Shown: positions 8,724-19,933 of the stretch, in pieces | How the letters are laid out: the number at the start of each line of letters is the position of its first letter | Numbering within the stretch: position 1 is the stretch's first letter | Assembly (NCBI GenBank): GCA_038147755.1 | Contig: JAYQTS010000002.1 | Coordinates: 124,001 to 188,000, forward strand | Length of the DNA stretch: 64,000 nucleotides | Origin: UBA5951 sp012269555 | GTDB lineage: Bacteria; Pseudomonadota; Alphaproteobacteria; Puniceispirillales; Puniceispirillaceae | Direction: 5' to 3' | Position numbers and translations under genes: made by a program | Notes under the pieces: model-generated | The model's input: the letters and a program-made list of their open reading frames with translations, nothing else | Databases searched by the model: none | Told to the model about the DNA's origin: nothing

Positions 8724-9416
8724 ATGGCTTCAGGAAAAAGATTAAAGTCTGGATACGAATTGATAGATCGAAACAAAACATATACAGTCGATGAGGCTGC
8801 CAAAATTATAAAGGAGGCAGCAAAAGCTAAGTTTGATGAGACAATAGAGATTTCAGTTAATCTTGGGGTTGACCCTCGTCACGCTGACCAAATGGTTCGT
8901 GGTTCTGTGGCAATGCCAAACGGTACCGGTAAAACTATGCGTGTCGCAGTATTTGCTCGTGATGCTAAAGCTGAAGAGGCTAAATCTGCTGGGGCAGAGT
9001 TTGTTGGAGCTGAAGATCTTGCAGAGCTGATTCAAAACGGTGAACAAGGGTTTGACCGTGTAATAGCATCTCCTGATATGATGGGGGTGGTTGGCCGCCT
9101 TGGGAAAGTGCTGGGGCCACGGGGCCTTATGCCAAACCCAAAACTCGGAACAGTTACCCAAGATGTAGCAGGGGCCGTTAAAACTGCAAAGGCCGGTGAA
9201 GTCCAATTCAGGGTTGAAAAAGCTGGTGTTGTTCATGCGGGTATAGGTAAAGCCAGCTTTGACGCAGAAAAAATAGCCCAGAATGCACAAGCATTTTTGG
9301 ATGCAATTCAAAAGGCTCGCCCAACCGGAGCAAAGGGTACGTTCATGAAAAAAATTACCATGAGTTCAACTATGGGACCTGGTATTTTTATCGATGCTGC
9401 TCAAATAACAGGATAA
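8724..9416 (+). CDS. rplA: 50S ribosomal protein L1
   Basis: L1 (230 residues) forms the mobile L1 stalk that guides E-site tRNA release and often represses its own mRNA. Conserved stretches are FDETIEISVNLGVDPRHADQ, RGSVAMPNGTGK, GRLGKVLGPRGLMPNPK and the C-terminal MSSTMGPGIFID. Normal length. It follows rplK after 2 bp, so translation is probably coupled. The rplJ leader lies downstream. Confidence 0.97.
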   Translation: MASGKRLKSGYELIDRNKTYTVDEAAKIIKEAAKAKFDETIEISVNLGVDPRHADQMVRGSVAMPNGTGKTMRVAVFARDAKAEEAKSAGAEFVGAEDLAELIQNGEQGFDRVIASPDMMGVVGRLGKVLGPRGLMPNPKLGTVTQDVAGAVKTAKAGEVQFRVEKAGVVHAGIGKASFDAEKIAQNAQAFLDAIQKARPTGAKGTFMKKITMSSTMGPGIFIDAAQITG

Positions 9417-9427
9417 CTTCCAGTTTT

Positions 9428-9456
9428 TTGAGTGAAAAAGAATTCTGGCACATATT
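9428..9456 (+). promoter_or_regulatory. Possible sigma-70-type promoter for rplJ-rplL
   Basis: TTGAGT (9428-9433), a 17-bp spacer and CATATT (9451-9456) lie just upstream of the L10 leader. Each box matches consensus at four of six positions. Placement agrees with the known habit of rplJL having its own promoter, but this is a weak match. Confidence 0.35.
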
Positions 9457-9469
9457 TGTGCTTGAATAC

Positions 9470-9660
9470 AGGAGGAACAGTTTTTGTTCCTAACCTGTCC
9501 AAGACTGCAGGGGTTGATACTCAACTTAATAGCCTGCATAGATGGGGCATAGCAGATTGGTGCTTTCGCTTCGATGGGCAGGCCAACGGTGTAAATGCGG
9601 ATTAAAGTCCGTTTTTATGCTCTGGTGTAACCGGGGGTGAAAACCCTCATAAATAAGGAG
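9470..9660 (+). ncRNA. Ribosomal protein L10 leader (autoregulatory mRNA element)
   Basis: The gap before rplJ carries the hallmark CCTGTCCAAGACTGCAGG (9494-9511), a later GCCTGCATAGATGGGG segment, and paired elements up to a purine-rich ribosome-binding site at 9655-9663. This layout matches the L10 leader bound by the L10-(L7/L12) complex to repress rplJ translation. Boundaries are approximate. Confidence 0.85.
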
Positions 9661-9668
9661 AAGATCAG

Positions 9669-10180
9669 ATGAATCGGACAGAAAAAGCCGAACTGATCGA
9701 AACACTTCAATCTACGTTTGGAGCGGCAACATCTGTTGTCGTAACACATCAAACAGGGATGACAGTGGCAGAAAGCAGTGAGCTTCGTCAAAAAGTGCGT
9801 GAAGCTGGGGCGAACTACAGAGTGACAAAAAATAGGGTTACCAAAATAGCGCTTCAAGGAACACAATTTGAAGGTTTAACCGAATTTTTAGCGGGCCTAC
9901 AGCAGTTTGCACATCTTCGGATGCTGTGGCTGCTGCTAAAACCGTTTTCGAATTCACTAAAACTAATGATAAAGTCACAATTATTGGTGGTGGTCTTGAT
10001 GGGAAAATTCTTTCAAAAGATGAGGTAGTTGCGCTAGCAAAGTTGCCATCTTTGAATGAATTACGTGGAAAGATTGTCGGAATTCTGCAGGCGCCGTCAG
10101 GTAAGTTGGCTAGCGTCATTGCTGCACCTGTTGGTGGGTTAGCTCGTGTCATTAAAGCACGTGCAGACAATCTCGGATAA
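9669..10180 (+). CDS. rplJ: 50S ribosomal protein L10 (frameshifted in this sequence)
   Basis: L10 anchors the L7/L12 stalk on the ribosome. The first frame gives the normal N-terminus (MNRTEKAELIETLQ, then GANYRVTKNRVTKIAL) up to LAG near 9895. The correct continuation (PTAVCTSSDAVAAAKTVFEF) is in the next frame and runs to 10180 with GKIVGILQAPSGKLA. Restoring one G in GCGGGCC (9891-9896) gives about 170 residues, the usual size. L10 is essential or nearly so, so I treat this as one working gene with a consensus error. It is preceded by its leader RNA and followed by rplL. Confidence 0.92.
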
Positions 10181-10228
10181 GTGTTTGTGTTCTTAATGAT
10201 CAGAAGTTAAAGCCAAAAGGAGAAAATG

Positions 10229-10609
10229 ATGGCCGATATTGAAAAAATTGCAGAGGATCTATCTGCGCTAACTGTATTAGAAGCTGCAGATTTAGCAAAG
10301 CTACTAGAAGAAAAGTGGGGTGTGTCCGCAGCTGCGCCTGTAGCTGTTGCTGCAGTGGCCGGTGGTAGCGATGCAAGTGCAGGGTCAGCAGAAGAAAAAA
10401 CGGAATTTGAGGTAGTTCTGACTTCTGCGGGTGCTTCCAAAATTAATGTTATTAAAGAAGTTCGCTCTATAACTGGTCTTGGTTTGAAGGAAGCGAAGGA
10501 TCTCGTGGAAGCAGCTCCAAAATCTGTAAAAGAGGGTGCCAGCAAGGATGAGGCGGAAGAGATCAAAGGCAAGCTTGAAGCTGCTGGTGCAACAGTTGAG
10601 CTAAAATAA
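10229..10609 (+). CDS. rplL: 50S ribosomal protein L7/L12
   Basis: Stalk protein of 126 residues, present as dimers on L10, that recruits translation GTPases. The N-terminal dimerisation domain (ADIEKIAEDLSALTVLEAAD) is followed by an alanine-rich hinge (about residues 36-54). The C-terminal domain has KTEFEVVLTSAG, INVIKEVRSITGLGLKEAKD and the final GATVELK. Two ATGs are adjacent (10226, 10229). The AGGAG at 10218-10222 is better spaced for the second, which also gives the family start. Confidence 0.97.
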   Translation: MADIEKIAEDLSALTVLEAADLAKLLEEKWGVSAAAPVAVAAVAGGSDASAGSAEEKTEFEVVLTSAGASKINVIKEVRSITGLGLKEAKDLVEAAPKSVKEGASKDEAEEIKGKLEAAGATVELK

Positions 10610-10636
10610 ATATTTACGCTCTAAATTGAATTGATT

Positions 10637-10670
10637 GAATCACCAGACTGTTTAATCAGTCTGGTGATTC
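10637..10670 (+). promoter_or_regulatory. rplL-rpoB intergenic hairpin (attenuator or processing site)
   Basis: A perfect 14-bp stem GAATCACCAGACTG/CAGTCTGGTGATTC with loop TTTAAT. No U-tract follows. Its position matches the E. coli attenuator and RNase III site that lowers rpoBC expression relative to rplJL. The exact role here is inferred. Confidence 0.6.
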
Positions 10671-10821
10671 GATGCACAGGATAATATTTAGTTTCTAAAG
10701 GATTGTAAAAAGCGACTAATTTTTTGGGAAAAGGTATTAAAACTTTGCACCGTAAATAATGTGATTATTAATCTAATCAGATATCAACAACGTTATATAA
10801 GAAAAAAGGGATATCGTTATA

Positions 10822-13800
10822 ATGGCACAAAATGTAAGTACTCTTGATAGCCGCAAACGTGTTCGTAGAAGTTTTGGTCAACTTTCTGAAGTTGTTTCCA
10901 TGCCAAATCTTATCGAAGTACAGAGGTCAAGTTATGATCAGTTCTTGCAGATGGCAACATCTGCCCCTGAAAGAACTGAAACCGGACTTCAAGAAGCATT
11001 TACATCAGTTTTTCCAATTAATGATTTCTCCGGAAGAGCGGTTTTAGAATTCGTATCTTACGAGCTTGAAAAGCCAAAATATGATGTGGATGAATGTCAG
11101 CAGCGAGGGTTAACATATGCTTCTGCTCTGAAGGTTACCCTGAGACTCGTTATATGGGAATTTGATGAAGATACTGAAGCAAAATCTATAAGAGACATCA
11201 AAGAGCAGGACGTCTACATGGGGGATATGCCCCTTATGACTGATAATGGCACATTTGTTATAAATGGCACTGAGCGTGTAATTGTTTCTCAAATGCATAG
11301 GTCACCAGGGGTATTTTTGACCATGATAAAGGAAAGACGCATGCATCAGGAAAATTATTATTCGCTGCTAGGATAATTCCATATAGAGGCTCTTGGCTTG
11401 ATTTTGAATTTGATGCAAAAGATATTCTTAATGTGAGAATAGACCGTAAACGCAAATTACCAGCAACAACGTTTATGATGGCTCTCCCAGATGAGCGTTC
11501 GCTTGAAAAAGTTGAAAATGCAAAAAGACAAGGGCTAGAAATTGAACCTTCAGAAATTATAGGAATGAGTAGAGAAGAGATTCTTGGGACCTATTATTTA
11601 TCTGATCATATTAGTAAAATTAAGGATACTTGGCGTCAGCCATTCGACACCGAAATTTTGCGCGGTACGAAAGTGGAGAAAGATATCGTCGATGCCGAGA
11701 CTGGAGAGGTAGCTGTATCTGCGGGCACAAAACTGACACCCAGAAGTCTAAAAAAACTAGAGGAAGCTGGCCTCAAGCTCATCCGAATAGAAGAAGAGGA
11801 CCTTATTGGGAAATTTCTTGCGAAAGATGTTGTTGATTTGTCCTCCGGAATTGTTCATGCAGAGGCAGGAGATGAAATAACAAAAGAGTTTCTTGAGCTT
11901 GTGGATAATGAGAGCATAAAGACACTTGATATATTACGAATAGACAATGTTAATTATTCAGCCAACCTCCGAAATACCCTCGCTGTAGATAAAAACAACA
12001 GCCGGGCAGAGGCATTGGTAGATATTTATCGTGTTATGCGCCCAGGAGAGCCCCCGACATTAGAGGGTGCCCATGAGTTATTTAATAATTTATTTTTTGA
12101 CACAGAAAGATATGATTTGTCTGCTGTTGGAAGAGTAAAATTAAATTCTAGACTAGAGCAAGAAACTGATGATGAGATGCGGATTCTTCGAAAAGAAGAT
12201 ATTTTAGCAGTTCTTAATATTCTTGTTGGGTTAAAGGATGGAAGAGGAGATGTTGACGATATTGATCACCTTGGAAACAGACGGGTGCGATCCGTAGGAG
12301 AACTGATGGAAAATCAGTACCGTGTTGGATTGCTCAGAATGGAGAGAGCCATAAAAGAACGCATGGGTTCTGTTGAAATAGACACCGTTATGCCGGCTGA
12401 TTTAATAAATGCCAAACCAGCATCTGCAGCTGTAAGAGAGTTTTTTGGGTCGTCTCAGTTATCTCAATTTATGGATCAAACCAACCCACTTTCAGAAATC
12501 ACACATAAACGACGTGTGTCAGCCTTGGGCCCTGGAGGGCTCACACGAGAGAGAGCAGGTTTTGAAGTGCGTGATGTTCATCCCACACATTATGGAAGAA
12601 TCTGCCCCATTGAAACACCTGAGGGGCCTAATATTGGTTTGATAAATTCACTTGCTACATTTGCTCAAATTAATAGATATGGATTTATTGAAACACCTTA
12701 CCGGAAAGTAGAAAACGGAAAATTAACAGATGAATATCGTTATGTGTCTGCAATGGAAGAGGGTAAATATGGGATCGCTCAGGCTAACACAGAATTTGAT
12801 AGCAATGGTAATATTGTAGGAGAATTAATTCCAGTCAGACGTGCTGGAGAAATAAGTCTTGCAAAACCAGAAGACGTTGATTTTGTTGATGTTTCACCAA
12901 AACAACTTGTTTCTGTTGCAGCTGCTCTAATCCCATTTCTTGAGAATGATGACGCTAACAGAGCATTAATGGGGTCCAACATGCAACGTCAGGCTGTTCC
13001 ACTTTTGAAAGCTGAAGCGCCAACTGTAGGAACGGGGATGGAGGCTCGTGTTGCCCGCGACTCCGGTGTTACGATTATTGCGAAACGTTCAGGATTGGTA
13101 GACCAGGTTGATGCAACGAGAATAGTTATAAGTGCAGATGAAGATAGTGGAAATGACGATGTCTCTCCAGTGGATATATACAGTTTGCTTAAATTTCAGC
13201 GTTCAAACCAAAATACGACTGTTAACCAACGCCCACTGGTTAAAGTTGGGGATAGAATCAATACAGGCGACATTATTGCTGACGGTCCTTCAACAGAAGA
13301 TGGTGAATTGGCTTTAGGAAGAAATGTTCTGGTCGCTTTCATGCCATGGAATGGATACAATTTTGAAGACTCAATTCTTATAAATGAGCGGATCGTTAGG
13401 GACGATGTTTTCACATCTATTCACATTGAAGAGTATGAGATAATGGCGCGTGATACTAAGCTTGGTCAGGAAGAAATTAGTCGCGACATTCCTAATGTCG
13501 GAGAAGAAGCTCTTAAGAATCTTGACGAGGCTGGTATTGTATATGTAGGGGCAGAAGTCAATGCTGGTGACATAATGGTTGGGAAGGTTACACCAAAGGG
13601 TGAGAGTCCGATGACACCAGAGGAAAAATTGCTTAGAGCTATTTTTGGTGAAAAAGCCTCTGACGTGAGAGATACCTCTTTGAGAGTGCCACCTGGGGGT
13701 GCAGGAACGGTTGTCGAGGTGCGTGTTTTTTCACGACGTGGCCTTGAAAAAGACGAACGCGCGAGAGCAATTGAACGGGCAGAAATTGAACGCTTAGCGA

Positions 13801-15002
13801 AGGACCGTGATGACGAGCAAAATGTTTTAGAAAAGGGTTTTGCGAGCAGAATGATGTCTATATTAGACGGTCAAATTGTTGCTGCAGGCCCCTCCTCATT
13901 ATCAGTAAATGAAAAGCTTGATAAAGAAAAACTTGGAAGCTTAAGAAACCTAGAACTTCGTCAAATTGCAGTACAAAATGATGATGTACAAAAAAGCGTT
14001 GAGGCTCAGATAACAGATTTTGAAAACTCCATAAAAAGGCTAGATGGGAGATTTTCAGATAAGGTTGATAAGTTGCAACGAGGCGACGAATTAATGCCAG
14101 GCGTTATGAAGATGGTTAAGGTTTTCGTGGCAGTAAAACGTAAATTACAGCCTGGCGATAAAATGGCTGGACGGCATGGAAACAAGGGAGTTATTTCTCG
14201 TATAATGCCAGCCGAGGATATGCCTTATTTAGATGATGGAACGCCCGTTGACATTGTTTTGAACCCGTTAGGTGTGCCATCCCGAATGAATGTTGGTCAA
14301 ATTCTTGAGACGCACCTTGGTTGGGCTGCAAGAGGGCTTGGAAAACAAATTGGTGAGGCAGTGGATGCTGCTAAAGCTTCTCATGACCTTACACCTTTAA
14401 GGGATAGGCTTAAGGCAATTTATCCTAAAGACCAATATAATGAAACAATTGCACATATGGACGATGCTCAAATAATAGAGCAGGCAAGCCTTTTAACTAG
14501 AGGTGTTCCAATGGCTACACCAGTTTTTGACGGAGCAAAGGAAGCTGACGTTTTAAATTTACTTGGGCAAGCAGGGTTGTCGGAAGCGGGTCAAGAATGG
14601 TTAATTGATGGACGTACCGGAGAAAAGTTCGATAGGCCTGTAACAGTAGGTTATATTTATATGCTGAAATTACACCATCTTGTTGATGAAAAAATTCACG
14701 CTAGGTCTATAGGTCCTTACAGTCTCGTTACGCAACAACCTCTAGGTGGAAAGGCGCAATTTGGAGGTCAGCGTTTTGGAGAAATGGAAGTTTGGGCTTT
14801 GGAGGCTTATGGCGCAGCATATACACTACAGGAGATGCTTACTGTAAAGTCTGATGACGTATCTGGTCGAACAAAAGTCTACGAAGCCATCGTTAGAGGT
14901 GATGATGATTTCGAAGCAGGAATTCCGGAGTCTTTCAATGTACTTGTTAAGGAACTTCGTTCATTAGGTCTTAACGTAGATCTTCATGATATTGAGAAAT
15001 AG
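10822..15002 (+). CDS. rpoB: DNA-directed RNA polymerase beta subunit (frameshifted in this sequence)
   Basis: Catalytic beta subunit. The first frame runs from MAQNVSTLDSRKR to the RSPGVF segment and then goes out of frame to a stop at 11376. The correct sequence (FDHDKGKTHASGKLLFAARI) lies one frame over and joins the long frame to 15002. One T is missing in GTATTTTTGA (11314-11318). Repaired length is about 1393 residues, normal for alphaproteobacteria. The rifampicin pocket (SSQLSQFMDQTNPLSEITHK) has the sensitive-type residues. The C-terminus shows QPLGGKAQFGGQRFGEMEVW. Since the gene is essential, a consensus deletion is the likely cause. Confidence 0.95.
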
Positions 15003-15094
15003 TTAATTGGAGCAAGAATGTTTGATTGCTCATAAATTAAAAAAGATAAACACACTGGTTTCCCCAGGTTTTAAAGAAGGCGACAGGAGTCTAA

Positions 15095-18000
15095 ATGATG
15101 AATGATTTGATGAACCCATTTGGTCAGCTTAAATCTGCACAAAGTTTTGATAAAATTAAAATCTCTATAGCATCACCAGACCTTATTAGATCTTGGTCAT
15201 TTGGAGAAATTAAAAAGCCTGAAACTATAAATTACAGAACATTTAAACCTGAAAAGGATGGTTTGTTCTGCGCGCGAATTTTTGGTCCTGTTCGTGATTA
15301 TGAATGCTTATGTGGAAAGTATAAGCGTATGAAATATCGTGGTATAATTTGTGAAAAATGTGGTGTTGAAGTAACTCTATCTAAAGTGCGAAGAGAGCGG
15401 ATGGGTCATATAGATTTGGCAGCACCTGTGGCCCATATTTGGTTTCTAAAGTCATTACCGAGTAGAATTGGACTTTTGGTGGATATGACTTTGAAAGATC
15501 TTGAGAAAGTTCTTTACTTTGAAAATTTTGTTGTCCTCGAGCCTGGTTTAACTAGTCTTCAAAAGGGTCAGCTTTTAAGTGAGGAAGAATATTACGATGC
15601 TCAGGATGAATATGGTGATGACGCCTTTCAGGCAGAAATTGGTGCAGAAGCTATAAAGACCATTTTATCAGGAATTGATCTTCAAGTGGAACGTGAATCA
15701 GTTCGAACAGATTTGCGTGAGACAGGTTCTGAGGTGAAGCGAAAAAAATTAGTGAAGCGTTTAAAATTGATAGATGCGTTTTTAGAAAGTGGATGTCGAC
15801 CAGAATGGATGATTTTAGACGTGGTCCCTGTTATCCCGCCAGAATTACGCCCTTTAGTCCCATTAGACGGTGGTCGCTTTGCAACTTCTGACTTAAATGA
15901 TTTGTATCGTCGTGTAATTAACCGAAATAATCGTTTAAAAAGGCTAATAGAGTTACGTGCACCGGATATTATCGTAAGAAATGAAAAACGTATGCTGCAA
16001 GAGGCGGTAGACGCCCTTTTTGATAATGGTAGGCGTGGCCGAATTATAAGCGGGGTAAATAAAAGACCGCTTAAATCATTATCCGATATGTTAAAAGGAA
16101 AGCAGGGAAGGTTCCGTCAAAATTTGCTAGGGAAGCGAGTTGACTATTCGGGTCGTTCTGTAATAGTTGTTGGTCCTGAACTTAGGCTACATGAATGTGG
16201 TCTTCCGAAAAAGATGGCACTCGAACTGTTTAAACCATTTATATACTCAAAACTCGAGCTATATGGGCTTGCCAGTACAATAAAAGCTGCTAAGCGCATG
16301 GTAGAAAAAGAGCGTCCTGAAGTATGGGACATATTAGAGCAGGTTATCCGAGAACACCCAGTAATGTTGAATCGAGCTCCCACACTACATAGACTTGGGA
16401 TACAGGCTTTTGAGCCAAAATTGGTTGAGGGAAAAGCGATACAACTACATCCGCTTGTTTGCACGGCGTTCAATGCCGATTTTGACGGTGACCAAATGGC
16501 TGTGCACGTTCCTTTGTCACTCGAGGCTCAATTAGAGGCGCGTGTTTTGATGATGTCAACGAATAATATTCTAAGCCCAGCAAACGGAAAGCCTATCATT
16601 GTTCCCTCACAGGATATTATTTTAGGTCTTTATTACCTTACAATGGAACGAGATGGAGAAGATGGTGAAGGTATGGCGTTCGCGGATATCCAAGAAATCT
16701 TGCTTGCACTTGATAATGGCTCAGTGAGTCTTCAGGCTCACGTTAAAGCAAGAGTATCTACATTTAATAGCTCTGGTGAGCGGGTCACAAAAGTAATGGA
16801 TACGACTCCAGGCCGTGCTAGACTAGCAGATTTGCTTCCAGATAATCCGAATATCACTTTTGATTTAGTAAATAAGTTAATGACAAAAAAAGAAATTACT
16901 AATGTGATTGACACTATCTATCGACATTGTGGTCAAAAAGATACAGTAATTTTCTGCGATAGACTTATGGCTTTGGGATTTGGCCAGGCTTGTAAATCAG
17001 GTATTTCTTTTGGCATAGCCGACCTGAAAACACCAGATCTTAAGCAAAAATTTGTTTCTGACGCAGAGTCACAAGTGACTGAGTTTGAAAGTCAATATTT
17101 AGATGGTTTTATTACTCAAGGTGAAAAATATAATAAAGTCATTGATGTGTGGTCTCGCTGTTCAGATTTAGTGGCTGAGGAAATGATGAAGAGCATATCT
17201 ACAATAGATAGGGGCAAACCCGTAAACTCTGTATGGATGATGGCTCATTCTGGTGCGCGTGGTTCCGCTGCTCAAATCAAACAACTGGCAGGTATGCGAG
17301 GGTTGATGGCAAAGCCGTCCGGTGAAATTATTGAGACACCTATTAAGTCTTCCTTTAAAGAGGGTCTAGATGTGTTGGAGTATTTTAATTCGACGCATGG
17401 CGCAAGAAAGGGTTTGGCAGATACAGCTTTGAAAACAGCAAATTCTGGTTATCTTACTAGAAGGCTTGTGGATGTCGCGCAGGACTGCATTATCACAGTT
17501 GAAGATTGTGGCACAACAGAGGGAATAACAATTCGGCCAGCAACTAATGGGAGTGAGATCGTTGACTCACTCTCAGATAGAATATTGGGCAGATACCTCG
17601 CTGCTGATTTAGTGAACCTTGAAACTAACGAGGTCATTGTAAAGCAAGGTGAAATGGTTGAAGAGGACCATTTAGAGGAAATTGATAAGTGTGGTTTAGA
17701 TCAAGCCTATATCAGGTCTGTATTGGTATGTAATGCACCAGTAGGAATTTGCGGCACTTGTTATGGTCGAGACCTGGCACGAGGAACAACAGTTAACATA
17801 GGAGAGGCAGTAGGTGTGATAGCGGCACAATCGATAGGTGAGCCTGGAACACAGCTTACTATGCGCACCTTCCACGTCGGTGGCGCCGCACAAAGAGGTG
17901 CAGAAGAAAATAATATTGAAACAACAATAGCCGGTAAAGTTCAATTGGTTGACGTAAGCATAGTTGAGGGTTCTGACGGAAGTCCCATTGTGATGTCAAG

Positions 18001-19297
18001 AAGCTCAGAACTCCTAATTATAGATGAGCAAGACAGAGAGCGTGCTAGACACAGATTACCTTATGGAGGCAAACTGTTTGTTAAGGACGGAGATATGGTT
18101 AATCTCGGAGATGTATTGATTGAATGGGACCCTTACACAATCCCAATTATAACCGAGGTTAGTGGAAGAGCAAATTATGTTGACCTCTCAGAAGGCATAA
18201 CAATGCGGGAGGCTGCTGATGAAATCACAGGTATTGTAAGCAGAGAGGTTATTGAAACAAAGCAATCAGGCAACACGGCGAACTTACGACCAAGGATCAC
18301 ATTACGTGACAATGAAGGTGAGGTTTTATCGTTGCCAAATGGAATGGAAGCTCGATATTTCTTGCCGGTTGGAGCAATCCTATCCGTTGACAATGGGTCT
18401 GACGTAAAGGCCGGTGAAGTAGTGGCTAGGATTCCTAGAGAGTCTTCAAAAACACGTGACATTACTGGAGGACTTCCTAGAGTAGCTGAGCTTTTTGAGG
18501 CCAGAAAACCAAAGGACTTTGCTGTAATAAGTGAAATTGACGGTCGTGTAGAATTCGGAGCAGATTATAAGGCTAAAAGGAGAATTAGGGTAGTTCCTCT
18601 TGACCAAGAACAAGATGCAGTGGAATATCTTCTGCCAAAAGGTCGTAATTTAGCAGTCAATGAGGGCGATATAGTTCGCAAAGGCGACCTCTTGCTTGAT
18701 GGCTCTCCTGTGCCTCATGATATTCTTAGTATACTTGGAGTAGAGGCACTCGCTGAATATCTAGTTAAGGAAATTCAGGATGTTTATAGACTTCAAGGGG
18801 TAAAAATTAATGATAAACATATTGAAGTTATTGTCCGTCAGATGCTTCAAAAAGTTGAAGTTGAGGATGGTGGAGATACAACTTTATTAGTTGGAGAGCA
18901 AGTAGAACGCGAAGAATATATCCTTGCTAATGAGGTGGCCGAAAAAGAAGGTCTTAGACCAGCCACAGCGAGACCTGTTTTGCTCGGTATAACTAAAGCC
19001 TCATTGCAAACTCGTTCATTTATATCGGCGGCATCATTTCAAGAGACGACACGTGTTTTGACAGAAGCTTCTGTTTCAGGCCGCGAAGATAGACTCGAAG
19101 GCCTTAAAGAGAACGTGATTGTGGGTCGACTTATACCTGCTGGCACTGGATCTGTTATAAATAAAATGCGAAGAGTTGCAGCTGATCGAGATAATATTAT
19201 TGCAAGTAATAGAAAAGCTCAAGCAGATGCAAAAGCTTTGCAAGATGAAGCAGATGGTTTTGCTGACGAAGAAATAGAGGAAGTAGTTGAAGGTTAA
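15095..19297 (+). CDS. rpoC: DNA-directed RNA polymerase beta' subunit
   Basis: Intact beta' subunit of 1400 residues. The N-terminal zinc ribbon has CLCGKYKRMKYRG then CEKCGVEV. The active-site loop NADFDGDQMAVH binds the catalytic magnesium. The second zinc site is visible as CGTTEGITIR with CNAPVGICGTCYGRDLARG. The bridge-helix and trigger-loop region contains GEPGTQLTMRTFHVGG. Two starts are adjacent (15095 and 15098) behind AGGAG at 15085-15089; MNDLMNPFG from the second matches many homologues. It follows rpoB by 92 bp. Confidence 0.97.
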   Translation: MMNDLMNPFGQLKSAQSFDKIKISIASPDLIRSWSFGEIKKPETINYRTFKPEKDGLFCARIFGPVRDYECLCGKYKRMKYRGIICEKCGVEVTLSKVRRERMGHIDLAAPVAHIWFLKSLPSRIGLLVDMTLKDLEKVLYFENFVVLEPGLTSLQKGQLLSEEEYYDAQDEYGDDAFQAEIGAEAIKTILSGIDLQVERESVRTDLRETGSEVKRKKLVKRLKLIDAFLESGCRPEWMILDVVPVIPPELRPLVPLDGGRFATSDLNDLYRRVINRNNRLKRLIELRAPDIIVRNEKRMLQEAVDALFDNGRRGRIISGVNKRPLKSLSDMLKGKQGRFRQNLLGKRVDYSGRSVIVVGPELRLHECGLPKKMALELFKPFIYSKLELYGLASTIKAAKRMVEKERPEVWDILEQVIREHPVMLNRAPTLHRLGIQAFEPKLVEGKAIQLHPLVCTAFNADFDGDQMAVHVPLSLEAQLEARVLMMSTNNILSPANGKPIIVPSQDIILGLYYLTMERDGEDGEGMAFADIQEILLALDNGSVSLQAHVKARVSTFNSSGERVTKVMDTTPGRARLADLLPDNPNITFDLVNKLMTKKEITNVIDTIYRHCGQKDTVIFCDRLMALGFGQACKSGISFGIADLKTPDLKQKFVSDAESQVTEFESQYLDGFITQGEKYNKVIDVWSRCSDLVAEEMMKSISTIDRGKPVNSVWMMAHSGARGSAAQIKQLAGMRGLMAKPSGEIIETPIKSSFKEGLDVLEYFNSTHGARKGLADTALKTANSGYLTRRLVDVAQDCIITVEDCGTTEGITIRPATNGSEIVDSLSDRILGRYLAADLVNLETNEVIVKQGEMVEEDHLEEIDKCGLDQAYIRSVLVCNAPVGICGTCYGRDLARGTTVNIGEAVGVIAAQSIGEPGTQLTMRTFHVGGAAQRGAEENNIETTIAGKVQLVDVSIVEGSDGSPIVMSRSSELLIIDEQDRERARHRLPYGGKLFVKDGDMVNLGDVLIEWDPYTIPIITEVSGRANYVDLSEGITMREAADEITGIVSREVIETKQSGNTANLRPRITLRDNEGEVLSLPNGMEARYFLPVGAILSVDNGSDVKAGEVVARIPRESSKTRDITGGLPRVAELFEARKPKDFAVISEIDGRVEFGADYKAKRRIRVVPLDQEQDAVEYLLPKGRNLAVNEGDIVRKGDLLLDGSPVPHDILSILGVEALAEYLVKEIQDVYRLQGVKINDKHIEVIVRQMLQKVEVEDGGDTTLLVGEQVEREEYILANEVAEKEGLRPATARPVLLGITKASLQTRSFISAASFQETTRVLTEASVSGREDRLEGLKENVIVGRLIPAGTGSVINKMRRVAADRDNIIASNRKAQADAKALQDEADGFADEEIEEVVEG

Positions 19298-19359
19298 ATC
19301 TTTATGCACAAAGATTAGAACTTAAATTAAATAAAAATGAGCGAAATGTAAATAAAAGC

Positions 19360-19388
19360 TTGACCATTTCGTTCACAAAAAATAGTAT
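19360..19388 (+). promoter_or_regulatory. Likely sigma-70-type promoter for the rpsL-rpsG-fusA-tuf unit
   Basis: TTGACC (19360-19365), a 17-bp spacer and TAGTAT (19383-19388) lie in the 255-bp gap between rpoC and rpsL. The -35 matches five of six and the -10 four of six consensus bases, leaving a leader of about 160 nt before rpsL. Confidence 0.5.
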
Positions 19389-19552
19389 CCGGCCATTCTT
19401 GTGGATCCTGGTAGTGGAAAAAAATTATTTCATATTTCCAAACACTCGGTCTGTTTATACAAGCGGTTGGTATCGTAAATACTAAATGACCATTTATGCT
19501 ATGGCAGTACAAGTGGTCTTCTTAGAAAATTGTTTTGTTAAAAGGGCCTAAT

Positions 19553-19924
19553 ATGCCAACAATAAACCAGCTTATCAGATATGGTCGAAATCGGCCTGTG
19601 TCTAGGAATAAAGTTCCTGCTATGGAAGCGTGTCCTCAGAAACGCGGTGTTTGTACAAGGGTTTACACAACAACACCGAAAAAGCCTAATTCCGCACTCC
19701 GCAAAGTGGCTCGTGTTCGCCTCACAAATGGGTTTGAAGTTACAAGCTACATCCCTGGTGAAGGACATAATTTACAAGAACATTCTGTGGTACTTATAAG
19801 AGGAGGGCGAGTTAAAGATTTGCCGGGTGTTCGTTATCATATTATACGCGGAACGCTCGATACCCAGGGTGTGTCTGATCGCCGTCAACGCCGTTCTAAA
19901 TACGGTGCAAAGCGTCCGAAATAA
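19553..19924 (+). CDS. rpsL: 30S ribosomal protein S12
   Basis: S12 (123 residues) lines the decoding centre and controls accuracy. PTINQLIRYGR opens the protein, the decoding loop TTTPKKPNSALRKVARV carries the streptomycin-related lysine, and GGRVKDLPGVRYH carries the second one; both are of the sensitive type. The frame extends upstream to a start at 19535, but the ATG at 19553 gives the canonical N-terminus. Confidence 0.97.
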   Translation: MPTINQLIRYGRNRPVSRNKVPAMEACPQKRGVCTRVYTTTPKKPNSALRKVARVRLTNGFEVTSYIPGEGHNLQEHSVVLIRGGRVKDLPGVRYHIIRGTLDTQGVSDRRQRRSKYGAKRPK

Positions 19925-19933
19925 GGAGAAATT

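Noticed and set aside
11300..11430. Programmed frameshifting in rpoB.
   Set aside because: No heptamer slippery site with a following pseudoknot is evident, and the same kind of lesion occurs in many unrelated genes, so an error is simpler.
15095..19297. Long minus-strand frames inside rpoC.
   Set aside because: They are shadows of rpoC; rpoC itself is intact and matches its family throughout.
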